Shown here: positions 43,559 to 50,344 of the stretch, in pieces
Layout: every line of letters starts with the position of its first letter
How positions within the stretch are numbered: the first letter of the stretch is position 1
DNA from: Actinoplanes sp. N902-109
GTDB taxonomy: Bacteria; Actinomycetota; Actinomycetes; Mycobacteriales; Micromonosporaceae
Reading direction: 5' to 3'
Length of the DNA stretch: 64,000 nucleotides
Assembly (NCBI RefSeq): GCF_000389965.1
Contig: NC_021191.1
Location: 1,923,501 to 1,987,500 of the forward strand
The notes under the pieces: generated by a model
Told to the model about the DNA's origin: nothing
What the model saw: the letters and a program-made list of their open reading frames with translations, nothing else
The model's database searches: none
Made by a program: the position numbers and the translations under genes

Positions 43559-43753
43559 GAGGTGGCCTCCCGCGCTCCGCTGAATGTCGTCAGCCGAAAT
43601 CTATGAGAGGCGAGCGGCGGGCACAGGTGGGCGCCCGAGCGAAAAAGCGGCATCCACCAACGATGTATCGCACCGTGCGACTTAGCTCCGATGTCACGTC
43701 CGAGGCGGTGAACCATCATGGGACACCCGTTCGCGGATCGGAAGGTGCCCGGT

Positions 43754-44755
43754 ATGCGTGCCATCGACTGGCAGGACGATGCGGTTGTCATCATCGACCA
43801 GACACTGCTTCCCGCCCGCGCGGAGTTTCTGGTGCTGCGGCAACCGGAGCAGCTGGTGACCCAGATCCAGCGCCTCGCGGTGCGCGGTGCCATGGCCCTC
43901 GGCGTGGCCGGCGCGATGGGGGTGGCGCTCGGTGCCGTCCGGGCTCGTGAGCAGGGCCGCGACGTGCTGGACGCGGCCCGCGCCGCGGCGGCGCTGGTGA
44001 GCCGGGCACGCCCGACGGCGGTCAACCTGGCGTGGGGGACGGCCCGGGCGCTCGCGTCCGCACCGGACGGTGTCGACGCCGTGGTCGCCACCGCGCTGTC
44101 GGTGCGGGATGCCGACATCGCGGCGAACCGTGCGATCGGTGCCCGCGGGGCGGCCCTGCTGCGCGGTGCCCGGCGGGTGCTGACGCACTGCAACACCGGC
44201 GCCCTGGCATCCGTCGAGGTCGGCACCGCACTGGGTGTGATCGGGCACCTGCACCGGCAGGATCCGCTGGAGATGGTGTTCGCGGCGGAGACCCGGCCGT
44301 TGCTGCAGGGCGCTCGGCTCACCGCATGGGAACTCGGGCAGGCCCGGATGCCGCACCGGATCGTGGTGGACGGCGCGGCGGCCGGTCTGATCCTGAGCGG
44401 CGCCGTGGACGCGGTGGTGGTGGGCGCCGACCGGATCGCGGTCAGCGGTGACACCGCCAACAAGGTGGGCACGGTGGCGCACGCCCTGGCCGCCGCCCGG
44501 GCCGGGATCCCGTTCGTGGTGGCCGCGCCGGAGGCGACGATCGCCGGGGACACCCCGTCGGGAGCGGACATCCCGATCGAGGAACGCGACGAGCAGGAGG
44601 TGCTGTGCGTCGCCGGGCACCGGGTCGCACCGCCCGGCGCGCGGGCGCGCAATCCCGCGTTCGACGTCACCCCGGCCGATCTGATCACCGCGATCGTGAC
44701 GGAACGGCGCGTCATCCCGCTCGGTCGTTCGGACACCGGCGTATCCGCGGCGTGA
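43754..44755 (+). CDS. MtnA-type isomerase, candidate 5-fluoro-5-deoxyribose-1-phosphate isomerase
   Basis: A 333-residue homologue of S-methyl-5-thioribose-1-phosphate isomerase (MtnA). The catalytic cysteine is in RVLTHCNTGALASVEVGTAL, and the aspartate in VVGADRIAVSGDTANKVGT. Other landmarks are AIDWQDDAVVIIDQTLLPAR and QRLAVRGAMALGVAGAMG. In the organofluorine pathway an MtnA homologue converts 5-fluoro-5-deoxyribose-1-phosphate to the ribulose phosphate; its position between the transaldolase and FthB-like genes supports that job over methionine salvage. I chose ATG 43754 (GGAAGG upstream, normal MtnA start); ATG 43718 is the alternative. Its end lies in a 33-bp tandem repeat. Confidence 0.9.
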   Translation: MRAIDWQDDAVVIIDQTLLPARAEFLVLRQPEQLVTQIQRLAVRGAMALGVAGAMGVALGAVRAREQGRDVLDAARAAAALVSRARPTAVNLAWGTARALASAPDGVDAVVATALSVRDADIAANRAIGARGAALLRGARRVLTHCNTGALASVEVGTALGVIGHLHRQDPLEMVFAAETRPLLQGARLTAWELGQARMPHRIVVDGAAAGLILSGAVDAVVVGADRIAVSGDTANKVGTVAHALAAARAGIPFVVAAPEATIAGDTPSGADIPIEERDEQEVLCVAGHRVAPPGARARNPAFDVTPADLITAIVTERRVIPLGRSDTGVSAA

Positions 44756-44872
44756 TGGCGGTCGGACACGGGCGTATCCGTGGCGTGATGTCGGTCGGAC
44801 GCGGGCGTATCCGTGGCGTGATGGCGGCCGGGCGTCGGCGCGTCCGTGGCGTGCTGGCGGCGGACGCGCCGG
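44741..44872. repeat. 33-bp tandem repeat, four copies
   Basis: Units starting at 44741, 44774, 44807 and 44840 share GTATCCGTGGCGTGATGGCG with minor changes. The array begins inside the 3' end of the MtnA-type gene and reaches almost to the 3' end of the convergent YbaK-type gene (44882). The period is a multiple of three, so expansion would not shift a reading frame. Confidence 0.9.
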
Positions 44873-44881
44873 CGCGGCGGG

Positions 44882-45385
44882 TCACCCGGCCGTGGTGTTG
44901 CTTGCCGCGATGGGCTCGAAGCGGGGCTCGGCGATCCTCAGGTAGTCCTCGGTGCGCAGGGCCATCGACCGGTCCAGCCGGGCGGCGTTGAAGAACAGCT
45001 CGGGGAACGCTTTGATGCCGGGGTCGGCGATCAGCTCGAGCTCGTCGCTGAACGAGAACGGCAGGATCGTGCCGGCGACGCACCCGGACAGCCGTTCGGC
45101 GATCTCGGGGTTGGCGAACGAGATGTACGTGCCGCCGAGCAGACCCTTGATGGCCTGCAGGTCGACCCGCGCGTCGCCGGGGACGACCGCCAGCACGTAC
45201 TTGGTCACCTTCTTGCCGAGCTTGACCATGACGATCATGCACTTGGCGGCGGACGCGACCTCGTGCCCCCGGTATCCGCTGACGATCTCGGTGCGGCCCT
45301 CCTCGGGATGGTCGATCAACCGATAACTCGCGCCGTTGGTGTCGAGCAGGGCGATCAAGCGGTCGTAGGTCTCTTCGTAGGGCAT
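44882..45385 (-). CDS. fthB: YbaK/ProX-type tRNA deacylase, FthB-like
   Basis: A 167-residue protein of the YbaK/aminoacyl-tRNA editing fold: SYRLIDHPEEGRTEIVSGYR, GHEVASAAKCMIVMVKLGKK (lysine of the active site region), VLAVVPGDARVDLQAIKGLL and DELELIADPGIKAFPELFFN. In Streptomyces cattleya the organofluorine locus encodes FthB, a trans-acting editing enzyme that hydrolyses fluorothreonyl-tRNA and so prevents misincorporation. This gene, divergent from the exporter gene and next to the isomerase, is the likely counterpart. ATG 45385 has GAGGGG 9 bases upstream. The symbol rests on family plus context, not on a direct comparison. Confidence 0.82.
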   Translation of the reverse strand: MPYEETYDRLIALLDTNGASYRLIDHPEEGRTEIVSGYRGHEVASAAKCMIVMVKLGKKVTKYVLAVVPGDARVDLQAIKGLLGGTYISFANPEIAERLSGCVAGTILPFSFSDELELIADPGIKAFPELFFNAARLDRSMALRTEDYLRIAEPRFEPIAASNTTAG

Positions 45386-45415
45386 CGTGCCCATCCCCTC
45401 GGAGTCAGCAGCAGC

Positions 45416-45456
45416 GTTCAAGACAGTGGCGTTCAAAGCAGTGGCGTTCAATACGG
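45416..45456. repeat. 15-bp direct repeats in the fthB-fthC promoter region
   Basis: GTTCAAGACAGTGGC, GTTCAAAGCAGTGGC and a third partial GTTCAATACGGTG copy lie head to tail between the divergent deacylase and exporter genes. Such iterons in a promoter region often bind a regulator; the candidate proteins are the XRE-cupin or LuxR-type regulators of this cluster. Confidence 0.65.
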
Positions 45457-45466
45457 TGTGCGATTT

Positions 45467-45484
45467 CGTACTTTATATTGTACG
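45467..45484. promoter_or_regulatory. AT-rich palindrome in the fthC promoter
   Basis: CGTAC-TTTATATT-GTACG is a 5-8-5 inverted repeat with an all A/T spacer, 51 bases upstream of the exporter ATG. It is unusually AT-rich for this genome and could be both a repressor site and a -10 region. Confidence 0.5.
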
Positions 45485-45534
45485 GTGGGCCCTGCCAACG
45501 CGGAGGGGCCGCACGGGGGAGGCACTGAAAAGTC

Positions 45535-46536
45535 ATGAGAAATCCATCCGGGCTGTCTCCGGAGCTGATCGACACGCCAGCCGGAGCGCCTGTGGCGCTG
45601 CCGCCTGTCCCGGTGACCCGGGATCGCTCGGCGCTGCTCCGGTCCGACCTGTCCATCCTGCTGGTCGCAATCATCTGGGGTTCCAGCTATGTCGTGATGC
45701 AGACCGTGGGGGACAAGGTGCCCGCCGCGGCGTTCCTCGCGTTGCGCTTCCTCACCGCACTGCCGGTGGTGCTGGTGCTCGCGGCTCCGTCCCTGCGCCG
45801 GCTCAACAAGGTGGAGGTGCTGGCCGGTGCGGCGTTCGGCACCATGCTCTACGGCATCCTCATCCTGGAAACGATCGGTGTCCAGCACACGTCCGCAGCC
45901 AATGCCGGATTCCTCATCACCGTGTCGGTGGTGCTGGTGCCCCTGCTGGAGCGTGTCCTCAGTGGCCGGGCGCAGCCGCGCATCGTCTACACCGCCACCG
46001 TCTTCGCGCTGCTGGGCTGCGCGTTGCTGCTGCTGCACGACGGCATCCATCCGCGCTCCGGCGACCTGATCATCCTCGCCGCGGCGATGATCCGGGCCAC
46101 CCAGATCACGCTGTTCGGCCGGCACGTGCACGGGCAGTCGATCCAGAATCTCACCGCCGTCGAATTCGTCGTGGTGGTCCTGCTCGCGACCGTGACGTCG
46201 GTGGCGACCGGGCATCCGGTGTGGAGCGTGGCCACCCATGTCGACGGCCGGTCCTGGTTGCTGATCACCTATCTGGGCGTGCTCGGCACCGCGTTCGCCT
46301 TCTTCATGCAGCTGCGTTCCGCCCGGCTCTCCAGCTCCACCCGGGTGGGTCTGATCCTGTGCACCGAGCCGGTCTTCGCCACTGCGTTCGCGTTGCTGGT
46401 GGCGGGTGAGACCCTGGGGTTGCTGCAGGCCGTCGGCGGTTTGCTCATGGTCGGCTCCGCGCTCGTCGGACGCGCCGCGGAGTCCAGCGGGCAGGAAACG
46501 GAAGATCGGGCAGCAAACCCATCAGGGGCCGGATGA
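45535..46536 (+). CDS. fthC: EamA-family exporter, FthC-like
   Basis: A 333-residue drug/metabolite transporter with ten predicted helices in two EamA repeats. The first begins LSILLVAIIWGSSYVVMQTV, and the second contains LLITYLGVLGTAFAFFMQLR and STRVGLILCTEPVFATAFAL. In Streptomyces cattleya the FthC protein of the organofluorine locus is involved in fluorothreonine transport, and this EamA protein beside the FthB-like deacylase is the natural counterpart. The first ~35 residues are hydrophilic and poorly conserved. It is followed by the XRE-cupin regulator 37 bases later. Confidence 0.85.
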   Translation: MRNPSGLSPELIDTPAGAPVALPPVPVTRDRSALLRSDLSILLVAIIWGSSYVVMQTVGDKVPAAAFLALRFLTALPVVLVLAAPSLRRLNKVEVLAGAAFGTMLYGILILETIGVQHTSAANAGFLITVSVVLVPLLERVLSGRAQPRIVYTATVFALLGCALLLLHDGIHPRSGDLIILAAAMIRATQITLFGRHVHGQSIQNLTAVEFVVVVLLATVTSVATGHPVWSVATHVDGRSWLLITYLGVLGTAFAFFMQLRSARLSSSTRVGLILCTEPVFATAFALLVAGETLGLLQAVGGLLMVGSALVGRAAESSGQETEDRAANPSGAG

Positions 46537-46573
46537 TCACTGCCCCGGCCCGGCTGCACTGTTAAATGAGCGC

Positions 46574-47185
46574 GTGACACAGGAAAGTTTTGGTCCGCCG
46601 GCCGTCGGCATGGGCGCCGCCGTGGGCAGGGAGATCCGCCGCTTCCGGGAGGCGCGCCGGATGTCGGTCTCGGAACTGGCGCGGCGGGCGGATCTCAGCA
46701 AGGGCACGCTGTCCCGGCTCGAGGCCGGCGGCGGCAACCCGACGATCGAAACGATCGCGGCCATCGCTGTCGCGCTGCGTCTGCCGCTGGGCGACCTCAT
46801 CCCGACGTCCACCCCGGCCATCCCCATGCTGCAGCGCGGCACGCCGGACCCGGACTACAGCCGGCAGGACCTGTTGCAGCGCATCGGTCCGGGTGTCCTG
46901 ACCGAACTGTGGCGGGTGCGCATCCGGCAGGCCGGCGGGCTGGTGGACAGCCCCGCGCATGCCGCCGGCACGGTGGAATACCTGCTGGTGAGCCGCGGGG
47001 TGTTCCGGGCCGGGCCGGTGAGTGCGCTCAGCGAGCTGCACGCCGGTGACTTCCTGGTCTATCCGGCCGATGTGCCGCATCGGTACGAGGTGGTCGATGG
47101 CCCCGGCGAGGCCAGCCTGATGATGACGTATCCGGCGATGAACGTCGGCGTCGCCGGTTCCCCGCTGCACGCCGAGACGCCCTAA
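46574..47185 (+). CDS. XRE-family regulator with C-terminal cupin
   Basis: A 203-residue regulator: an N-terminal helix-turn-helix (REIRRFREARRMSVSELARR, then ADLSKGTLSRLEAGGGNPTI) and a small cupin barrel in the second half (AAGTVEYLLVSRGVFRAGPV, LHAGDFLVYPADVPHRYEVV). XRE-cupin proteins often sense small metabolites. It follows the exporter gene by 37 bases in the same direction, which suggests that it regulates the exporter or the whole cluster. GTG 46574 is the probable start; a downstream ATG would remove the first residues only. Confidence 0.88.
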   Translation: MTQESFGPPAVGMGAAVGREIRRFREARRMSVSELARRADLSKGTLSRLEAGGGNPTIETIAAIAVALRLPLGDLIPTSTPAIPMLQRGTPDPDYSRQDLLQRIGPGVLTELWRVRIRQAGGLVDSPAHAAGTVEYLLVSRGVFRAGPVSALSELHAGDFLVYPADVPHRYEVVDGPGEASLMMTYPAMNVGVAGSPLHAETP

Positions 47186-47189
47186 GAGA

Positions 47190-47350
47190 GCCGGTCCACC
47201 CAGGCGCAGGGAGAGCGAGCCGCGCGGGGAGAGCGAGCAGCGCGCGGGGGAGAGCCGGTCCACGCGGGCGCGGGGAGAGCCAGTCGCGGGGGCGGATAGG
47301 GCCGGTCGCGCGGGCGGAGGGAGAGCTGGCCCGCGGGAGGCGGAGGGGGG
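47190..47350. repeat. Degenerate GGGAGAGC-rich repeat region
   Basis: Repeated variants of GGGGAGAGCCGGTCCACGCG (roughly 24-33 bases each) fill most of the gap between the XRE-cupin gene and the next open frame. No gene is visible here. A similar repetitive tract follows at 48114-48460, so this part of the cluster is prone to expansion. Confidence 0.7.
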
Positions 47351-47471
47351 ATGCTGAGTCCGTGTGTGCGGAAGGTCGTACGGGAATATGACGTATGGCT
47401 GACGCCTCCGATCTCGTCCGACAGCCACTATGGATGGAGGACGATGGTTCCGTAACCGCTCGGAGGCAATG

Positions 47472-48113
47472 ATGCCGACGTCGTCGACCGTCGAGGAAGC
47501 CGTTCTACGCCGTGGTTTCCATCCCCACCCGCGGCGGGGCGCCTGCCTGCTGGAGCTGGTCAGCACCCTGCCCGGGGGACCGTGGACCGATCGGCCCCGG
47601 GGCGTGCCGCCGTTGCTGGCCGTGGTATGCCGCTCGGTGAACGACCGGCTCAGCGACGCGGCGCGGTCCGGCATTCTGCCCGCGGTGCCGTGGCTGGCCG
47701 CGCTGCCCGCCGCCGCCGGCCGTGATCCGGATGCCTTGTTCGGCGGGCTGCTCGAGGCGGCCGCGCGGTGGGCCGGTGCCGCGGTGTGGGCGTTGCCGCG
47801 CGATCGGCCGCGGGCCCGGGTGCTCCGGCGTGCCGTGCGGCAGGTCGCTGAGCTGCCCGGGGCGGATGCGGCGCTGCAGCAGCTGCTGTTCGACGCGATC
47901 GATGTGACGCGGACGGGGTGCGGGTTGCCGCCGGTGCCCTGGAGTTCCCAGCCGTCCGTTGCCGGGCCGGGCGGCACCGTGGGGTTGCGCATGCGGGCCG
48001 AGACCCGCTGCCCCGACGACAGCCTGTCAACCTATCTGTGGTGCGGTGCTGAGCTGCAGCAGTGGCCCGGTGCGCTACGGCAGGCCTGGGCCGACGCGCG
48101 ACCCGCCGCCTGA
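47472..48113 (+). CDS. Hypothetical protein between cluster regulators
   Basis: A 213-residue protein without recognised domains. It starts at the second of two adjacent ATGs (47472) behind GGAGG. The composition is rich in Ala, Arg and Leu with no membrane segment; several short helices (e.g. LLEAAARWAGAAVWALPRDR and LRRAVRQVAELPGADAALQQ) suggest an all-alpha fold. It lies within the fluorometabolite locus in the same direction as the exporter and XRE genes, but the preceding repeat region separates it from them. A role in the pathway is only a guess by position. Confidence 0.55.
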   Translation: MPTSSTVEEAVLRRGFHPHPRRGACLLELVSTLPGGPWTDRPRGVPPLLAVVCRSVNDRLSDAARSGILPAVPWLAALPAAAGRDPDALFGGLLEAAARWAGAAVWALPRDRPRARVLRRAVRQVAELPGADAALQQLLFDAIDVTRTGCGLPPVPWSSQPSVAGPGGTVGLRMRAETRCPDDSLSTYLWCGAELQQWPGALRQAWADARPAA

Positions 48114-48460
48114 TCGGGCCCCGGCCGGGTCAGGCCGGGCCGGGTCATGCCGGGCCGGGTCAGGCCGGGTCAGGCCGGGTCGGCCTTGGTGGCGCGCCGC
48201 AGGGCACGGCGCGGCGCAGGGCACGGCGCGGCGCAGGGCACGGCGCGGCGCAGGGCACGGCGCGGCGCAGGGCACGGCGCGGCGCAGGGCAGGGCACGGT
48301 CAAGGCCGGCCTCGGTCGCGCGGGCCCGGCACGGTCAGGCCCGGCCTCGGTCGCGCGGGCTCCCGGCCAGTCAGGCCGGGCCGGCCTCGGTCGCGCAGGC
48401 CCGGCACGGTGAGGCCCGGCCTTGGTCGCGCGGGCCCCCGCCCGGTCAGGCCAGGCCGGC
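48114..48460. repeat. 17-bp and ~35/40-bp tandem repeats derived from a regulator 3' end
   Basis: Six exact 17-bp units (GCAGGGCACGGCGCGGC) span 48199-48300. They are followed by about five longer units containing GGCCTCGGTCGCGCGGGC. The array is framed by GGCCTTGGTGGCGCGCCGC at 48182 and again at 48458, the second copy being the antisense of the last codons of the LuxR-type gene. The tract therefore appears to have grown by duplication of that gene's 3' end. Confidence 0.9.
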
Positions 48461-49195
48461 CTTGGTGGCGCGCCGCACGGCATCGGTACGCGAGGTGGCG
48501 CCCAGCTTCGCGTAGATGTTGGTCAGGTGCCGCTTGACCGTGCCCTCGGCGATGAAGAGCTTGCCCGCGATGTCGGAGTTGCGCATGCCCTCGGCCACCA
48601 GCGTGAGCACCTCGGCCTCGCGGTGGGACAGGATGGGCTCGCTGTTCGCCCGCAACCTGTTCATGGTCTCCCGGGACACCGACAGGACCACGCGGTCCTC
48701 GTGCTGATCCACCACCCGGATCGTGGCGAGCAGTTCGTCCAGGCTCGCGCTCTTCATGATGTACGCGTGGGCCCCGGAGGAGAGCAGGTGCTCCACCCGT
48801 CGCGGGTCGTCGCGGGTGGCGAGGATGACGAGTTTGGCCTGGGGGATCGCGTGCCGTAGCAGCTGCAGGTCGTCGAGCGCGTTGGAGTTCGCCGCGTCCA
48901 GGCTGACCAGCAGGATGTCGGGAAGTTGGCGGCGCAGCGTCTGCATGGCCTCGGGGCCGGGGCGCAGCGCGCCGACCACGCGGATGCCGTGCTGTCGTTC
49001 CAGCAGACCGACCAGCCCCTCGCGGAACAGGCCGGGCTCATCGATGAGGGCGACGGTGATGAGGCCGGCGGTGCCGGAGGTCACGGCGCTGGGGTAGCGG
49101 CGCTGGCTGGTCGGCTCGGTGCGGTGCTGGCCGGCGTCGAGCATGCCGGCGCGGTCGGAGGTGGGGTTGTCGTAGGTGGCATGATCGTAAGTCAC
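48446..49195 (-). CDS. LuxR-type response regulator of the fluorometabolite cluster (FlG-like)
   Basis: A 249-residue regulator. After an unusual ~45-residue N-terminal extension, the receiver-like domain reads TVALIDEPGLFREGLVGLLE, DILLVSLDAANSNALDDLQL (the usual phosphoacceptor aspartate is in LDAAN) and AKLVILATRDDPRRVEHLLS. The LuxR DNA-binding domain is LSHREAEVLTLVAEGMRNSD followed by IAGKLFIAEGTVKRHLTNIY. GTG 49195 has GGGAG 7 bases upstream. The Streptomyces cattleya locus also encodes regulators of this type; this one is the best candidate for cluster control. It faces the Apt/fluorinase genes across a 444-base promoter region. Confidence 0.88.
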   Translation of the reverse strand: MTYDHATYDNPTSDRAGMLDAGQHRTEPTSQRRYPSAVTSGTAGLITVALIDEPGLFREGLVGLLERQHGIRVVGALRPGPEAMQTLRRQLPDILLVSLDAANSNALDDLQLLRHAIPQAKLVILATRDDPRRVEHLLSSGAHAYIMKSASLDELLATIRVVDQHEDRVVLSVSRETMNRLRANSEPILSHREAEVLTLVAEGMRNSDIAGKLFIAEGTVKRHLTNIYAKLGATSRTDAVRRATKAGLA

Positions 49196-49449
49196 GCACA
49201 GCTCCCCGTACTTTCGTGTTTTCTCCAGCTGACGTGTCCGTTCAGGGTGTCGCGCGCCGCCGTGGTGCCGGCATTGGCTCGCCGACCGGCAGTCAGGCCG
49301 GCGGCACTGGTGTGGGCGGCTGGGGATCATGGGCCGGCCAAATCTCTGTTCATGTGGCTACCCCGGTTCGACGACGCGGATATCCGTCCGGTTCCTTCAG
49401 TCGAGTCCGGCCGGTGATGGCGCCCGGCACGGCGTCGCGAAGTCACATG

Positions 49450-49479
49450 CTGTCGCAGGCTTAATACTGCGCGCGACAG
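49450..49479. promoter_or_regulatory. 30-bp palindrome in the regulator-apt intergenic region
   Basis: CTGTCGC (49450-49456) and GCGACAG (49473-49479) flank the spacer AGGCTTAATACTGCGC, which holds a TAATAC box. This is in the 444-base gap (49196-49639) between the LuxR-type regulator and apt. The structure could be an operator overlapping a promoter. The rest of the gap holds the 12-bp motif listed next and no gene. Confidence 0.5.
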
Positions 49480-49510
49480 GCACGTAAGTAAAGGTTCCCG
49501 GGAAGCTGCG

Positions 49511-49522
49511 CCGAACGTCGTA
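49511..49522 (+). promoter_or_regulatory. Shared 12-bp motif, copy upstream of apt
   Basis: CCGAACGTCGTA starts 129 bases before the apt ATG; an identical copy starts 136 bases before the fluorinase ATG. The matching distances suggest a common activator or repressor site for the two genes. Confidence 0.5.
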
Positions 49523-49639
49523 GTGCGATGTGATACGTGGGTCAATCGCTATGCGTCTTCCGCCGTCCGCCCGGGCTGGGATTTCATCGTCAGGAGCCGG
49601 GCAACGGGCCTGGACGGCAATGACGAAGGAAGGCTGGCG

Positions 49640-50182
49640 ATGAGCTCCGGGACAAAGATCGCATTGGCGTCGCAGGTGCGGGTGTTCCCCGACTTCCCGC
49701 ACCCGGGAATCGCATTTCAAGATCTTGCGCCGCTGTATGCGGCGCCCGGTCTGATCACCCGGTTGGGCGCCGAGGTGGCGGATTCCTTTTCCGGCGAGTT
49801 CGATACCGTCCTGGCGGTCGAGGCTCGCGGCTTCGTGCTCGGCACGGCGGTCGCGATGGCTGCCCGGTGCCCCCTGGTGCTGGCCCGCAAGCAGGGCAAG
49901 CTACCCGGCCCGCTGCACTCTGCCGAATACAGCCTCGAGTACGGCTCGGCCGTGCTGACCGTGCAACATGGTGCAATCTCCCCGGAATCGACTGTGCTCG
50001 CGGTGGATGACGTCCTGGCGACCGGCGGCACCCTCGCGGCCGCCGCCGATCTGGTCAACCAGGCGGGCGGCGGCCTGGCCGGGTTCGCGGTGCTCCTCGA
50101 GCTCGGCGCGCTGGGTGGCCGGGACCGGCTCCAGCCGGCCCGGGTCTTTTCGTTGCTCACCTCCGGCGAAGCGCCGAAATAG
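49640..50182 (+). CDS. apt: Adenine phosphoribosyltransferase
   Basis: A 180-residue enzyme that converts adenine and PRPP to AMP. The PRPP-binding motif is STVLAVDDVLATGGTLAAAA; the start VRVFPDFPHPGIAFQDLAPL and the segment VLAVEARGFVLGTAVAMAAR are typical of bacterial Apt. ATG 49640 follows AAGGAAGG. In this locus it would reclaim the adenine set free when the FlB-type phosphorylase cleaves 5'-fluoro-5'-deoxyadenosine. It lies directly before the fluorinase in the same direction, separated by 162 bases with a separate promoter. Confidence 0.94.
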   Translation: MSSGTKIALASQVRVFPDFPHPGIAFQDLAPLYAAPGLITRLGAEVADSFSGEFDTVLAVEARGFVLGTAVAMAARCPLVLARKQGKLPGPLHSAEYSLEYGSAVLTVQHGAISPESTVLAVDDVLATGGTLAAAADLVNQAGGGLAGFAVLLELGALGGRDRLQPARVFSLLTSGEAPK

Positions 50183-50208
50183 GTAGCCGGGGGCGAGTTC
50201 CGGCTACC

Positions 50209-50247
50209 CCGAACGTCGTATTCCAGCAGGCCGTAACGGGCGTACGG
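50209..50247 (+). promoter_or_regulatory. Motif and palindrome upstream of the fluorinase
   Basis: The 12-bp motif CCGAACGTCGTA (50209-50220) is identical to the one before apt. Ten bases later lies the inverted repeat CCGTA-N7-TACGG (50231-50247). Together they precede the predicted promoter and are candidates for cluster-specific control. Confidence 0.5.
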
Positions 50248-50266
50248 AACAACACCGGTATACGCC

Positions 50267-50296
50267 TTGTTCAGCGCTCGGCCCGGTGGCTAGTTT
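50267..50296 (+). promoter_or_regulatory. Predicted promoter of the fluorinase gene
   Basis: TTGTTC (50267-50272) and TAGTTT (50291-50296) are separated by 18 bases, close to the vegetative sigma-70 consensus of actinobacteria. This predicts a leader of about 42 bases before the ATG at 50345, which has GGAAAGGA 6 bases upstream. Confidence 0.6.
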
Positions 50297-50344
50297 GAAG
50301 AAAGAAACGCGGCCGATCCCCATTGTTCTCGGAAAGGAACAGCC

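Noticed and set aside
47441..47480. Fluoride (crcB) riboswitch-like string ACGATGGTTCC...AATGATGCCGACG just before a hypothetical gene in the fluorine cluster
   Set aside because: The 5' GGTTCC cannot pair with the 3' ATGCC as the aptamer pseudoknot requires, and the ATGATG is the start of the gene. A covariance-model search (Infernal, RF01734) would settle this.
48199..48300. CRISPR-like array of 17-bp units
   Set aside because: The units are contiguous without spacers, and no cas gene is nearby; it is a simple tandem repeat.
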